Origin: Enterococcus florum | GTDB taxonomy: Bacteria > Bacillota > Bacilli > Lactobacillales > Enterococcaceae | Direction of reading: 5' to 3' | Assembly: GCF_004309355.1 (NCBI RefSeq) | Contig: NZ_BJCC01000025.1 | Coordinates: 42,026-106,025, forward strand | Length of the DNA stretch: 64,000 nt | Shown here: positions 16,119 through 25,297 of the stretch, piece by piece | Layout: the number at the start of each line of letters is the position of its first letter | Numbering within the stretch: the first letter of the stretch is position 1 | Made by a program: the position numbers and the translations under genes | Notes under the pieces: generated by a model | What the model was told of the DNA's origin: nothing | The model's input: only the letters and a program-made list of their open reading frames with translations | Databases searched by the model: none

Positions 16119-17162
16119 TTAGTCAAAAATGATCACGTTTTTTAATCCCACTGCATTTTTTGCATTCTTTAGAGCTGCTTCAAACTGATCAATACGATAA
16201 GTCTGTGTAATCAGCTCCTTGAGCGGTATTCTTCCGCTGGCTACCAATTGCGCACAAGTCCGATACCCCATGAGGCTGGCACGAGTACAGCCATACACCC
16301 GCAATTGTTTATAGTGCAAGACATTCGTATTCAAGCGAACCTGTTCTTTTTCCTTCGGCAGACCGCCGAAAAATAGGCATCTGCCATTCACCGCCATATA
16401 GTCAAAGCTTGCTTCCTGTGCTTGAGGAGCTGGCGCTGCGATGATGCATAGATCCACTCCTTTTCCAGAAGTTTCTTCAAACACACGCTCTTTTAGCTGC
16501 TCTGAATCAAGGATAACTAAATCCGGAATTCGGCTTTTCGCCTCCATCAGGCGTTCTCTGGAGAGATCATTCATCATTATTTTTCCTGCTCCTCTGGCTT
16601 TAGCCAATAACGCATGCATTAGACCAATGGGACCAGAACCAATAATCAACACTGTATCTCCGGCATAATTCTGAGCAATTTCTTGACCATTGTATACACA
16701 GCTGAAGGGCTCAATCAAAGCCGCCTCTTCATACGACAATTCATCAGGGATCAGGGAAATGTTCCCTTGTCTGACTGCTTTTTCCGGCACTAGCAGATAT
16801 TCTGCAAACCCACCAGGCAAATTAATACCGAACGCTTCGTAATTCTCACACAAATGCGTACTGCCGCTGACGCACGCGTCACAAATTCCGCACCCCATAT
16901 TTGGAGCCACTGCTACGCGCATCCCGGGGTTGTAGAACGCGACTTCCGAGCCGACCTCTACAATATCTCCCGCGATTTCATGGCCTAGAGTCAAAGGCTG
17001 CTGCTCTGTTGCCGTTGGATAGCCATTTTTATACATACGTACATCAGTCCCGCAAATGGACGCCGCTCGAACTTTTATCAAGACCTCCTTCTCTGAGATT
17101 TTAGGAAGCGGAACCTCATTGATCGTGATTTTTTCTTTCCCGGACAATTGTACTGCTTTCAT
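16119..17162 (-). CDS. Zinc-dependent medium-chain alcohol/polyol dehydrogenase
   Basis: A 347-residue MDR-superfamily dehydrogenase like sorbitol or threonine dehydrogenase. Catalytic zinc ligands appear in AASICGTDVRMY and GHEIAGDIVEVG, the structural-zinc cysteines in the NMGCGICDACVSGSTHLC lobe, and the NAD Rossmann motif in VLIIGSGPIGLMHA. It presumably oxidises a secondary alcohol group of a sugar phosphate or polyol. Its ATG overlaps the stop region of the upstream oxidoreductase (TAAATG), with GAGGTGG inside that gene. It is the last gene of the five-gene operon. Confidence 0.9.
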   Translation of the reverse strand: MKAVQLSGKEKITINEVPLPKISEKEVLIKVRAASICGTDVRMYKNGYPTATEQQPLTLGHEIAGDIVEVGSEVAFYNPGMRVAVAPNMGCGICDACVSGSTHLCENYEAFGINLPGGFAEYLLVPEKAVRQGNISLIPDELSYEEAALIEPFSCVYNGQEIAQNYAGDTVLIIGSGPIGLMHALLAKARGAGKIMMNDLSRERLMEAKSRIPDLVILDSEQLKERVFEETSGKGVDLCIIAAPAPQAQEASFDYMAVNGRCLFFGGLPKEKEQVRLNTNVLHYKQLRVYGCTRASLMGYRTCAQLVASGRIPLKELITQTYRIDQFEAALKNAKNAVGLKNVIIFD

Positions 17163-18194
17163 TTAGTTATCCACCTCTACAATTCGATTTTCCAATAAGG
17201 ACGTTAACCCTGCCTTGACTAATTTTACGGCCATTAAACCATCTTCTCCTGTACATAACGGAGAAGTGTCCGATAAAATACAGTCGATGAACGCTTGATC
17301 CTCTGCCACATAGGCATCCTTAAAAAGATAGGTCCAGCTGTGCATCGCCGGTTTTGTGAGCTTTCCGTCACTGGTTGCGATCGTGATCTTATGCTTGCTT
17401 TGATCACCTATCAGGATACTGCCTTTGGTGCCCAAGACTTCCGTTCTAGCATCATAACCATATTGAACATACTGTGCTCCATCGACCATGCCTAGTTTTC
17501 CATCGGAAAAATGGATCGTCATGGCTACTGTATCATAGTAATCTGGAAATTCGTCCCTGACTTCTGGGGACCGATAGTTCCCGCCAATTGCATAAATACT
17601 TTTTACTTCACTCCCCGTTAACCATCTGAGTGTATCGAGATCATGACTATTCACTTCACCGATCGGCCCATTGCTTTGATGAATATCGAACATCCACGGT
17701 TTTGGATTGCTTGGCCCATGTGTGAGAGATTTTACGAGTACAACTTCTCCAATCGCTCCAGCCTCAATCGCTAATTTGGCCTCCTGAAAGCTGGCATCGA
17801 AGCGTCGCATGAAACCGACCTGCAATTTAATCTGATGCTCTTCAGCGGCGGTAATAATTTCCACACACTCTTCTTCATTCATTGCTAAAGGTTTCTCACA
17901 AAGAATATGTTTTTTGGAGGCAGCAGCAGCCAAAGCAATTTCTTTATGGTAAATTGTGGGAGTCACGATAATCACTGCATCGATTTCAGGATTTTTCATA
18001 ACGTCTCGATAATCGGTGTAAAGATAGTCGCAATTGAGTTCAGCTTGTGCTTGGGTCAAGTTTTCTTTTGAAGGATCACACAAAGCAATCAATTTGCCTT
18101 GATCGATGCTTCGCGAAAAATTTCTGCCATGAATCATTCCTGCTCTGCCTGTCCCGATCAGACAGACATTTATCCTATTTGTCATGTTCACCAT
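17163..18194 (-). CDS. Gfo/Idh/MocA-family oxidoreductase
   Basis: A 343-residue NAD(P)-dependent sugar oxidoreductase of the inositol-dehydrogenase type. The N-terminal Rossmann motif is LIGTGRAGMIHGRNF, followed by the family EKPLAMNEEE lysine motif (about residue 100) and a C-terminal GFO/IDH domain containing the conserved GEVNSHDLD segment with the probable catalytic Asp-His. Overlap with the PTS gene (TAATG) indicates coupled translation; ATG 18194 has AAGGAG only 2 bases away, so GTG at 18191 could be the true start. Substrate is unknown. Confidence 0.88.
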   Translation of the reverse strand: MVNMTNRINVCLIGTGRAGMIHGRNFSRSIDQGKLIALCDPSKENLTQAQAELNCDYLYTDYRDVMKNPEIDAVIIVTPTIYHKEIALAAAASKKHILCEKPLAMNEEECVEIITAAEEHQIKLQVGFMRRFDASFQEAKLAIEAGAIGEVVLVKSLTHGPSNPKPWMFDIHQSNGPIGEVNSHDLDTLRWLTGSEVKSIYAIGGNYRSPEVRDEFPDYYDTVAMTIHFSDGKLGMVDGAQYVQYGYDARTEVLGTKGSILIGDQSKHKITIATSDGKLTKPAMHSWTYLFKDAYVAEDQAFIDCILSDTSPLCTGEDGLMAVKLVKAGLTSLLENRIVEVDN

Positions 18195-19570
18195 TACTCC
18201 TTAGTCGCCTGCTTTTTTTGCGATAGTACTTTGACTGTCGTCACCAGAAATCCACTGATTGCTGTTCCAATTATCAAAGATAAAATATAAAATAGCACGT
18301 TTTCTACCGCTCCAGGAATCAAAAAGACGAAGAAACCACCATGAGGAACAGCGATTCCGCAATTGAAAATCATTGACAAGGCGCCAGTAATCGCAGAACC
18401 GACAGTCACAGAAGCCAACACTCGCAATGGGTCCGCCGCCGCGAAGGGAATTGCGCCTTCAGATATAAATGACAGTCCTAATACCCAAGCAGATTTTCCA
18501 GCTTCACGCTCTTCCTTGCTGTAAAGTCCTTTTCCTAAAATCGTTGAGGACAACGCCATCGCCAACGGAGGAACCATTCCGGAAATCATCACTGCCGCCA
18601 TAACTGTACTAGTTTCACCAGCTCCCAAATTGGTCAAAGAAGCCACCCCGAAGAAGTAGGCGGCTTTTCCAATAGGACCGGCTAAGTCGATCGCCATCAT
18701 TCCACCCAAAATCAATCCCAACAGGACTGAGTTCATGCCGGATAACCCATTCAGCCAATTCGTGATTCCTTCGTTCAAAGCAGTGATCGGAATCCCTACA
18801 ATAAACTTCATCACCATTCCAACAAACAAGACCGAAACGACTGGCAAAATCAAAACCGGCAGCAAACCAGCAAAAGCAGGCGGCAGCTTCAACACCTTTT
18901 TTAGAGTTAAAATCGTATATCCTGCTAAAAAACCACCCAATAGCGCGCCTAGAAAACCGGCGTTCATGGAAGACGCTACCATTCCAGCCACCATCCCTGG
19001 AACCAGTCCCGGACGATCAGCAATCGAAAAGGCGACATATCCGCCCAAGATCGGCCACATCAATCCCATGGCAATACCGCCCAGCTCATTGATTGAAGCG
19101 GCGATTTGTCCTTCTGCATTGATACCGCCAAATGCAAAGGCCAACGCAATACAGATCCCTCCAGCTACAACAAATGGGATCATGTAAGAAACTCCGGTCA
19201 TAAGATGACTGTAAATACCACTTTTCTCGGCCTTCACTTCAGTGGTTGTTTCAGCGTTTGTTGAATAGATCGCAGCAGTTGGTGCACGATCAAACAAATC
19301 ATCAGGGTGATCAATCGCTTCGGTAACATCGACCTCCAATAAACGTTTGCCATTAAATCGATCTTTGTTAACCGAGGTACTGGCCGCAATAATCACAGCA
19401 TCAGCAGCTGCAATCTCTTCACTGGTCAGTACATTTTCAGCCCCAATTGATCCCTGTGTTTCGACTTTTATCTCGATCCCGCTTTTTTTGGCAGCGATCT
19501 CTAAATTTTCTGCGGCCATATAGGTATGAGCGATTCCTGTAGAACAGGATGTAATCCCTACAATTTTCAT
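18194..19570 (-). CDS. PTS system fructose-family EIIBC
   Basis: A 458-residue fusion of a fructose-type EIIB domain (phospho-Cys in GITSCSTGIAHTYMAAE, residue 9) and an EIIC domain with about eight to nine membrane segments (PHGGFFVFL motif near the C-terminus). It lacks the EIIA domain, which is the separate upstream gene. It imports and phosphorylates a sugar, probably at C1, for the operon's oxidoreductases and aldolase. Substrates of this family include fructose, mannose-type hexoses and 2-O-alpha-mannosyl-glycerate. Confidence 0.9.
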   Translation of the reverse strand: MKIVGITSCSTGIAHTYMAAENLEIAAKKSGIEIKVETQGSIGAENVLTSEEIAAADAVIIAASTSVNKDRFNGKRLLEVDVTEAIDHPDDLFDRAPTAAIYSTNAETTTEVKAEKSGIYSHLMTGVSYMIPFVVAGGICIALAFAFGGINAEGQIAASINELGGIAMGLMWPILGGYVAFSIADRPGLVPGMVAGMVASSMNAGFLGALLGGFLAGYTILTLKKVLKLPPAFAGLLPVLILPVVSVLFVGMVMKFIVGIPITALNEGITNWLNGLSGMNSVLLGLILGGMMAIDLAGPIGKAAYFFGVASLTNLGAGETSTVMAAVMISGMVPPLAMALSSTILGKGLYSKEEREAGKSAWVLGLSFISEGAIPFAAADPLRVLASVTVGSAITGALSMIFNCGIAVPHGGFFVFLIPGAVENVLFYILSLIIGTAISGFLVTTVKVLSQKKQATKE

Positions 19571-19587
19571 CGTTAGTAACCCCTTTA

Positions 19588-20034
19588 CTATTCAAAAATT
19601 TGATAGATGTGTTCGACGGTAGCGGCGTCCATCAATTGCTTTCGGACATCTTCATGCATTAGTTTTCTCGATAATTTACTCAAAATACGCAGGTGCTCAT
19701 CATTTGAATGTTCAGGGACAGCGATCAAAAAAAGGAAATGAACAGGCTTGCCGTCCATGGAATCATACTCAATTCCCGTTTGGCTTCGACCAAAAGCCAA
19801 TGCTGGCTCAACAACACCCGCACTTTTCCCGTGCGGGATAGCTACCCCGAAACCAATGCCGGTAGTACTTTCTTTCTCCCTAGTCATGACCGCGGATAGG
19901 TAAGCGTTCTCATTTGTCACAACACCTTCTTTGACAAAGGTGTTCGCTAGTTCGCTTATTGCGGTTGTCTTCGATGTTGCGGACAATTGTAATGTAACGA
20001 ACTCTTTTTTAAGAATACCGCGAATTTCAGTCAT
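19588..20034 (-). CDS. PTS system fructose-family EIIA
   Basis: A 148-residue PTS_EIIA type 2 protein with phospho-His in GVAIPHGKSAGV (about residue 67). It follows the aldolase gene by 10 bases and precedes the EIIBC gene by 17, with GGAGATG ahead of its ATG. It is the phosphate donor for the adjacent EIIBC. Confidence 0.92.
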   Translation of the reverse strand: MTEIRGILKKEFVTLQLSATSKTTAISELANTFVKEGVVTNENAYLSAVMTREKESTTGIGFGVAIPHGKSAGVVEPALAFGRSQTGIEYDSMDGKPVHFLFLIAVPEHSNDEHLRILSKLSRKLMHEDVRKQLMDAATVEHIYQIFE

Positions 20035-20044
20035 CGTTCATCTC

Positions 20045-20722
20045 CTATTTCTTTTTGTACTCTTCAACAATTTTAATACCTGAACTTGTTCCTAAACGCT
20101 CTGCTCCAGCTTCGACCATTGCCAACGCTGTAGTCAAATCACGAATACCACCAGCTGCTTTGACCTTCACCTGCTCACCTACGACCGCTTTCATTAACTT
20201 AACGTCTTCGATTGTCGCTCCGCCTGTACCAAAGCCAGTCGACGTCTTCACAAAATCCGGTCTGATTTCTTTGGCGATCTCACAGACTTGAACTTTCTCT
20301 TCCTCGGTTAGATAACAAGTTTCCAAAATAACTTTGCTAAGAATGTTTCCTTCTTTAGAAGCATCCACGATCGCTTTCATTTCTTTTCGAATATAATCAA
20401 TGTCGCCATCCTTTAATTTTCCTACATTGATAACATAGTCGATCTCATCAGCTCCATTTTTAATCGCATCCTTCACTTCAAAAACCTTTGTTTCAATCGT
20501 TGTTTGACCTAAGGGAAATCCAATTGCCGCACCCACATGAACAGGACTTTCACCTAAATATGTGCGACACATATAAACTGGATAGGAATTGATCGCTACC
20601 ATCTTAAATCCGTATTGATCAGCCTCTTTGCAAAGCTGTTTCAATTCTTCTTCTTTGGCGTCTGCCCGCAGCAACGTGTGGTCAATCATATTTGCTAGTT
20701 TTTTCAATTCAATCATTTTCAT
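20045..20722 (-). CDS. deoC: Deoxyribose-phosphate aldolase family protein
   Basis: A 225-residue TIM-barrel aldolase of the DeoC family. The Schiff-base lysine lies in DFVKTSTGFGTGGAT (about residue 153), and the second catalytic lysine in VKVKAAGGIRD (about 184). It reversibly cleaves 2-deoxy-sugar phosphates to acetaldehyde plus glyceraldehyde 3-phosphate in the classical case. No nucleoside phosphorylase or phosphopentomutase is in this operon. As first gene of a PTS/oxidoreductase operon it may act on a different deoxy- or keto-sugar phosphate generated by its neighbours. AGGAG precedes the ATG. Confidence 0.9.
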   Translation of the reverse strand: MKMIELKKLANMIDHTLLRADAKEEELKQLCKEADQYGFKMVAINSYPVYMCRTYLGESPVHVGAAIGFPLGQTTIETKVFEVKDAIKNGADEIDYVINVGKLKDGDIDYIRKEMKAIVDASKEGNILSKVILETCYLTEEEKVQVCEIAKEIRPDFVKTSTGFGTGGATIEDVKLMKAVVGEQVKVKAAGGIRDLTTALAMVEAGAERLGTSSGIKIVEEYKKK

Positions 20723-20752
20723 TTTACTCCTTTTATTTTTATTTACACTTAT

Positions 20753-20780
20753 ATATTATTATAAATTTTCATTTTGTCAA
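20753..20780 (-). promoter_or_regulatory. Promoter of the deoC-PTS-oxidoreductase operon
   Basis: TTGACA (20775-20780), a 16-base spacer and TAATAT (20753-20758) on the minus strand, about 30 bases before the deoC ATG. Confidence 0.7.
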
Positions 20781-20785
20781 TATGT

Positions 20786-20816
20786 AAAAACAAATAAAAA
20801 CAAATGGTTTGTTTTT
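20786..20816. promoter_or_regulatory. Candidate DeoR-family operator
   Basis: A perfect 9-bp inverted repeat, AAAAACAAA-TGG-TTTGTTTTT (20796-20816), with one half duplicated as a direct repeat AAAAACAAAT at 20786-20795. It lies just upstream of the -35 box. A/T-rich TTTGTTTT repeats are typical of DeoR-family operators, and a DeoR regulator is encoded downstream of this operon. Confidence 0.6.
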
Positions 20817-20822
20817 GAGTTA

Positions 20823-21573
20823 TGACGAACACAGGAAGTACCTATAATGCCCGATAGATAAACGGACGTTACTGAAGAGGGTTACGCCCAAAAAACTAAG
20901 AATGACCCTTTCAAAATAGCGACGATCAGTCAGTTAGAATCTAGATTTTTCTGATATCCCCATCGGAGCAGTCATTAGCCTTGGTTGTCATTTAGAAAAA
21001 TACCGATTGAGGCAAAGGAGAATAATAAGGTTGATTAGGTGGAATTAAAGGAGTCTTCGCTGCAAATCGAAAAAAAGCGAATGACTTTACTCAGAAATGG
21101 CGACTATCGAAGTCTTAATTGTTTCGACAAAATTCGAAAAGCGACGTCATGTCCCCTTCCTTTCGTAACGAAAAGATTCTTGGGTACAAAAACGTTGCAC
21201 TGTTTAAAACCCTCGTGGTTACACAGCAAGATTCATCGGCCAATCGCAGCAACTGTCTTAAACCCTCAGAATTGAACGCTTCAAAAACATATACAAGAAG
21301 CTCACGTTATTAACCAAAATCCCTTAATTTTTCTAAGTGATTGATTTACGATGCAGTGCATTCTAAACAACACGCAGGGTGAAATGAATATGACTACTCC
21401 AAAAGTCAAAAAAAAGATTCAAAAAACAAGGTTCCCTTAAAAGGCACAAAAAAGACCGAAAATTAGTGCAGTGATTCGAGTAAATAAAGAAAAATCGACA
21501 ATGGTGCTGCCCGATGAGGACAACAAATCCATTCCCGATTTTTCTAAGTCGTATTTACTCGTTAAAAATTTGC
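20823..21573. other. Intergenic region without supported genes
   Basis: About 750 bases. Short open frames exist (for example 21039-21275 on the plus strand) but none has a convincing ribosome binding site or recognisable protein, and two overlap one another in different frames. A long interrupted inverted repeat lies at its right end. Confidence 0.5.
21477..21561. repeat. Interrupted long inverted repeat
   Basis: Outer arms CGAGTAAATA (21477-21486) and TATTTACTCG (21552-21561), inner arms GAAAAATCG (21489-21497) and CGATTTTTC (21536-21544), with AATGG/CCATT further in. Over 20 paired bases in 85, immediately 3' of the PpnP gene. It has no T-run and may be an mRNA 3' structure or a small mobile remnant. 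Confidence 0.5.
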
Positions 21574-21888
21574 CTATTCTTCAGAAAGATAGCTGCAGGT
21601 ATAGTCTGCATAAGTTGCTACTTTGACTTGAAATTCACTGTTTGCCGGAACAATAAATTCTTCAGAAGCAGAAATGGTTAGCCACTCCTTTTGATTGGGC
21701 AACAAGACCGTCATCGTTCCTTGAGTTACAACCATCCGCTCCATTTCATTTGTACCAAACGTGTATTCTCCGGGCAGCATGAAGCCTAAAGTCACTCGTT
21801 GACCGTCTGCCAGATAAAGCGTTCTGCTGGTCACTTTTCCATCAAAGTAGATGTTTGCCTTTGTTTCAGCATTGACATTTTTGAACAT
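21574..21888 (-). CDS. ppnP: Pyrimidine/purine nucleoside phosphorylase-like cupin
   Basis: A 104-residue small cupin of the PpnP (YaiE, DUF1255) family. Family features are the ANIYFDGKVTSR start, the LPGEYTFGT strand, the VTQGTMTVLLP hairpin and the final FQVKVATYADYTCSYL. Characterised members phosphorolyse several nucleosides. The start at 21888 was chosen for AAGGAG at good spacing and family N-terminus. It is 20 bases downstream of the TauE-like exporter gene; its role in a glycyl-radical-enzyme operon is unclear. Confidence 0.8.
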   Translation of the reverse strand: MFKNVNAETKANIYFDGKVTSRTLYLADGQRVTLGFMLPGEYTFGTNEMERMVVTQGTMTVLLPNQKEWLTISASEEFIVPANSEFQVKVATYADYTCSYLSEE

Positions 21889-21908
21889 ATATTCTTTTCT
21901 CCTTTTTG

Positions 21909-22793
21909 CTACACTTCTTGAGCCGCAACTGCTCTGTGGCTTTTTTGCAGATATGTGAAGCCTGTATAGATAATGACCACGATCACGATCCATGTCAACA
22001 CTGTGATGTCTAACCCGGTAACAAATTTTGCTGCAATGATCACGCCGATAATACCGCCAATGGTGATCCCAAAGCTGAGCTTGCGCGCATATTCGCCTGT
22101 TTTAATGAAGTTGATACTCGCAACCGGCATTAATGCCGCACAAGAGGCAGACATGATCGGAAAAGCGACTAATGGACTTAAACCTAACATATAGACCATC
22201 GCCATGCACGGTGCGTATAAACCAACACCCATCGTCATCAATGCACCTAATGCGAAGTTTCCAACGATCCCGATCATCAATTTGATTCCAGTCAAACCGG
22301 TAGCGACATTGCCTTCTCCCAAAATATTGATCATTCCAGATTGTTTCAACGCCATCAGGACTGCTGTCACAATCAAGGCACAACCCATTACGAATTGAAC
22401 CTTTTTTTCTGGTAATCCAGTAACGAATTTCGATCCAAGCCATGAGCCAGCTGTTGCTGAAGCAACAAGCAAGAACAAGGTTAAGGGTTCTACATTTACT
22501 ACGGTAATAAAAATAAGTGCTTCCAACAGACACGACATCGCATGACTGACATTCAACGTCCCTGGTAATTTGCGGTCATCGTCTAGCTGCTTGGTTACCT
22601 TGACCAACAACGTTGTTGGAGCAAATGCCCCGATCCCTAATGTGTCAAAAAAGTCCGTAATAAAACCGATCCCAATCGAAACAGGCATGCTTTCTTTGCC
22701 GAGATTTTTCCGATGCTTGAATAGATCTCTCCCAAAGACACTCCCATGCAGCCCGATGAATGCGATCATCACAAATAGTAAAACTTGTTTCAT
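21909..22793 (-). CDS. TauE/SafE-family (TSUP) anion exporter, probably sulfite
   Basis: A 294-residue membrane protein with about eight hydrophobic segments in two related halves, as in the TauE/SafE/TSUP family. The conserved loop GIGFITDFFDTLGIGAFAPT in the first half is typical. TauE-type members export sulfite or sulfoacetate during sulfonate breakdown. Start 22793 is preceded by GGAAGGAG at 8 bases; the earlier TTG is part of that ribosome site. It sits 70 bases downstream of a glycyl radical enzyme, supporting a C-S lyase that releases sulfite. Confidence 0.8.
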   Translation of the reverse strand: MKQVLLFVMIAFIGLHGSVFGRDLFKHRKNLGKESMPVSIGIGFITDFFDTLGIGAFAPTTLLVKVTKQLDDDRKLPGTLNVSHAMSCLLEALIFITVVNVEPLTLFLLVASATAGSWLGSKFVTGLPEKKVQFVMGCALIVTAVLMALKQSGMINILGEGNVATGLTGIKLMIGIVGNFALGALMTMGVGLYAPCMAMVYMLGLSPLVAFPIMSASCAALMPVASINFIKTGEYARKLSFGITIGGIIGVIIAAKFVTGLDITVLTWIVIVVIIYTGFTYLQKSHRAVAAQEV

Positions 22794-22863
22794 ACAGTAA
22801 ACTCCTTCCAAGAATCATTTATTTAGAAAGAGCGGGCCAGCCGCTCTTTCATTCCCTCATTTT

Positions 22864-25266
22864 TTAACCGAACGCTTGCTCTGTTCGAGCGATGATCTCA
22901 TCTTGCAACGCTTTTTCTAAGTTGTTGAAATAGTCGCTGTATCCAGCCACACGAACAATCAGATTTTCGTATTCTTTAGGATGTTTCTGTGCTTTCAGAA
23001 GTACTTCTCGATTGACCACATTGAATTGAATATGATGCCCATCCATTGCGAAATAACTCCGCACAAGTGAAGACATGTTGGTGATTCCCTGCTCACCAGC
23101 TACCACACTTGGGGTAAATTTCTGATTTAATAAAGCACCGCCTGTTTTTGTCTGGTCAATTTTAGAAGCAGACTTGATCACTGCAGTAGGTCCATTGCGG
23201 TCTGCACCTTTTTCAGGTGAGATACCGTCTGGCAACGGAATACCTTTATGGCGACCGTTTGGCGAAGCTTCCATGACCTGCCCAAAATACACATGACAAG
23301 TCGTTGGCAAGAATTCTACTACTGTTTTTGAGCCTTTTGGAGTTGGTCGTCCTGCAATGACATCCTGCAGCGTTTCCGAAACGTCCTTCAGCAGTACATC
23401 CGCATAATCATCATCATTTCCATATTTCGGTGTCTCGTTGTAAACCATGTCATAAATATCCTCATGGCCAGCAAAGTCATCATTACAAGCTTGAAGCAAT
23501 TCAGCCATCGTCATGGTCTTTTGCTCGAAGACATTGTGTTTCATTGCTGCTAGTGAGTCTGTAATGGTGGCAATCCCCACACATTGGATGTAGCTAGTGT
23601 TATAGCGAGCGCCGCCAGCATTGTAATCTTTTCCGACTTTGATACAGTCATCTGACATGACAGAAAGCAAAGGGACAGGCATAAATTCCATGTACATCCG
23701 TTCGATCATATTATTTCCGGCAACCTTCACGTCCACCACATATTTTAATTCTTCGTAAAAAGCCTCGAATACCTCTTCATAAGTTGTCATTTCACGAAAA
23801 TCACCCACATCAATCCCGACTTGTTTGCCTGTGAAGTGATCATATCCCTGATGCATTGCTAATTCGAACACCTTTGGAATGTTCAAGTAGCCAGTCAATA
23901 CATACGCTTCTTTTCCGGCGACTCCCACTTCGACACAGCCAGAACAAATTCCGCTTTCTCGTGCATCATCCACGGATTTACCCAAATAAGCCAATTCATT
24001 TAGGATTGCTTCTGAATTATAAAGTGCCGGCTGTCCCCAGCCTTTACGAGAAACTTTTAAAGCTTTTCGCAAAAAGTTTTCCGGAGATTTTTTGGAGATT
24101 TGAACGTTTGAGCTTGGCTGCAACAGCTTCATCTCATCCATTACTTCTAAAATCAAGTAGCTGACATCGCTCACACCGCTAGTTCCATCAGGTCGCAACG
24201 CACCTGTATTTAAATTACAAAAATCCGTATAGGTGCCACTTTCCTTCAAGGTAATGCCAACCTTCGGAGGTGCCGGCTGATTGTTGAATTGAATCCACAG
24301 ATTTTCCAGCAATTCCCGAGCTTCTTCTCTTGTCAAACGTCCTTCTTCTATATCTTTTTCGTAAAAAGGTTCCAAATGTTGATCCAATTTTCCTGGTGAG
24401 TAAGCATCCCAGTTGTTCATTTCAACGGTTATGCCAATATGCACGAACCAGTACATTTGAATTGCCTGACGGAAAGTCCGAGGTGCATGTTCTGGAACCA
24501 CGTCACAAACTTCAGCCAACTCTAATAATTCTTGCTTCCATTGTGGATCTGTTTCCGCTTCTGCTAAGGCCCGACACTGCTGCGCATAGCGTTTTCCGAA
24601 AATGATCATCGCTTCACAGACGAGTTTCATTCCCTCTAATTCTTCACGTTTGTTTAAAGCTTCCATGTCATTGTTGTAATCCAGGTTATCGATTTCTCGT
24701 TGGATATCTGCCTTGAAATCTGCAAACCCTTTTTGATACATCTTGCCATCAGCCACCGTATGTCCAGGCCCTCGCTGCATCAAAAACTCCGTGTACAATC
24801 CAGCATCAAATAGTAAATGCCATTCTTCTGGGAGAAGTTTGTTCATGCGTGTCATCATTGCCCGATCATGCCAATAAGGAATGATCACCTCTTCTTGGAT
24901 CCGACGATCTTCGTCAGAAACCTTGAAAAACACTTTTTCTCGATTGTTCATGTTTTCAAAATCGTCTAACGTATGACAGCATAATTCCGGAAATGTTGGG
25001 GCAGCCCAAGGTGCATGCCCCTTTTCGCCAAGGATCAAGCCACCTTTTTCAATGTAGTTCGTACGGTTTTCCATAATGTGCTTAAAGGCTAATCCGCGTA
25101 AAACCGGTGCAGAAACTTTGCCTTCCCACTTTTTATACGCTTCTGTTAATAAAACTGCTCGTTCCATGGAAATTCGTGGTTCACAGCCCTTTTCACTAAT
25201 TTCCCTCAACTTTTTGATTCGTTCTGTGCTTCCTCTTCTTTTTGGTTCTACCGTTAATTCCGCCAT
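22864..25266 (-). CDS. Glycyl radical enzyme, probable C-S lyase (isethionate/DHPS sulfite-lyase type)
   Basis: An 800-residue glycyl radical enzyme. The thiyl Cys and catalytic acid form GCVE (Cys444, Glu446); the glycyl radical site is RVAGYSD with Gly775, 26 residues from the end. Arg165 in MQRGPGHT lies in the substrate pocket region and could bind a sulfonate. It is not a pyruvate formate-lyase, which has two adjacent cysteines. No microcompartment genes (against choline lyase) and no pyrroline-carboxylate reductase (against hydroxyproline dehydratase) are nearby, while a TauE-like exporter follows. Isethionate or dihydroxypropanesulfonate cleavage to an aldehyde or ketone plus sulfite is inferred; a diol dehydratase role is the main alternative. 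Strictly anaerobic function. Confidence 0.75.
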   Translation of the reverse strand: MAELTVEPKRRGSTERIKKLREISEKGCEPRISMERAVLLTEAYKKWEGKVSAPVLRGLAFKHIMENRTNYIEKGGLILGEKGHAPWAAPTFPELCCHTLDDFENMNNREKVFFKVSDEDRRIQEEVIIPYWHDRAMMTRMNKLLPEEWHLLFDAGLYTEFLMQRGPGHTVADGKMYQKGFADFKADIQREIDNLDYNNDMEALNKREELEGMKLVCEAMIIFGKRYAQQCRALAEAETDPQWKQELLELAEVCDVVPEHAPRTFRQAIQMYWFVHIGITVEMNNWDAYSPGKLDQHLEPFYEKDIEEGRLTREEARELLENLWIQFNNQPAPPKVGITLKESGTYTDFCNLNTGALRPDGTSGVSDVSYLILEVMDEMKLLQPSSNVQISKKSPENFLRKALKVSRKGWGQPALYNSEAILNELAYLGKSVDDARESGICSGCVEVGVAGKEAYVLTGYLNIPKVFELAMHQGYDHFTGKQVGIDVGDFREMTTYEEVFEAFYEELKYVVDVKVAGNNMIERMYMEFMPVPLLSVMSDDCIKVGKDYNAGGARYNTSYIQCVGIATITDSLAAMKHNVFEQKTMTMAELLQACNDDFAGHEDIYDMVYNETPKYGNDDDYADVLLKDVSETLQDVIAGRPTPKGSKTVVEFLPTTCHVYFGQVMEASPNGRHKGIPLPDGISPEKGADRNGPTAVIKSASKIDQTKTGGALLNQKFTPSVVAGEQGITNMSSLVRSYFAMDGHHIQFNVVNREVLLKAQKHPKEYENLIVRVAGYSDYFNNLEKALQDEIIARTEQAFG

Positions 25267-25297
25267 TTTTTGATCCTCCTATTTAAGATTGCATATT

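Noticed and set aside
21039..21313. Two overlapping plus-strand frames of 64 and 78 codons
   Set aside because: They use different frames of the same DNA, lack ribosome binding sites and show no recognisable protein features.
22864..25266. Pyruvate formate-lyase, or choline trimethylamine-lyase
   Set aside because: It has GCVE instead of the adjacent Cys pair of PFL, and no microcompartment genes of the choline-lyase type are nearby.
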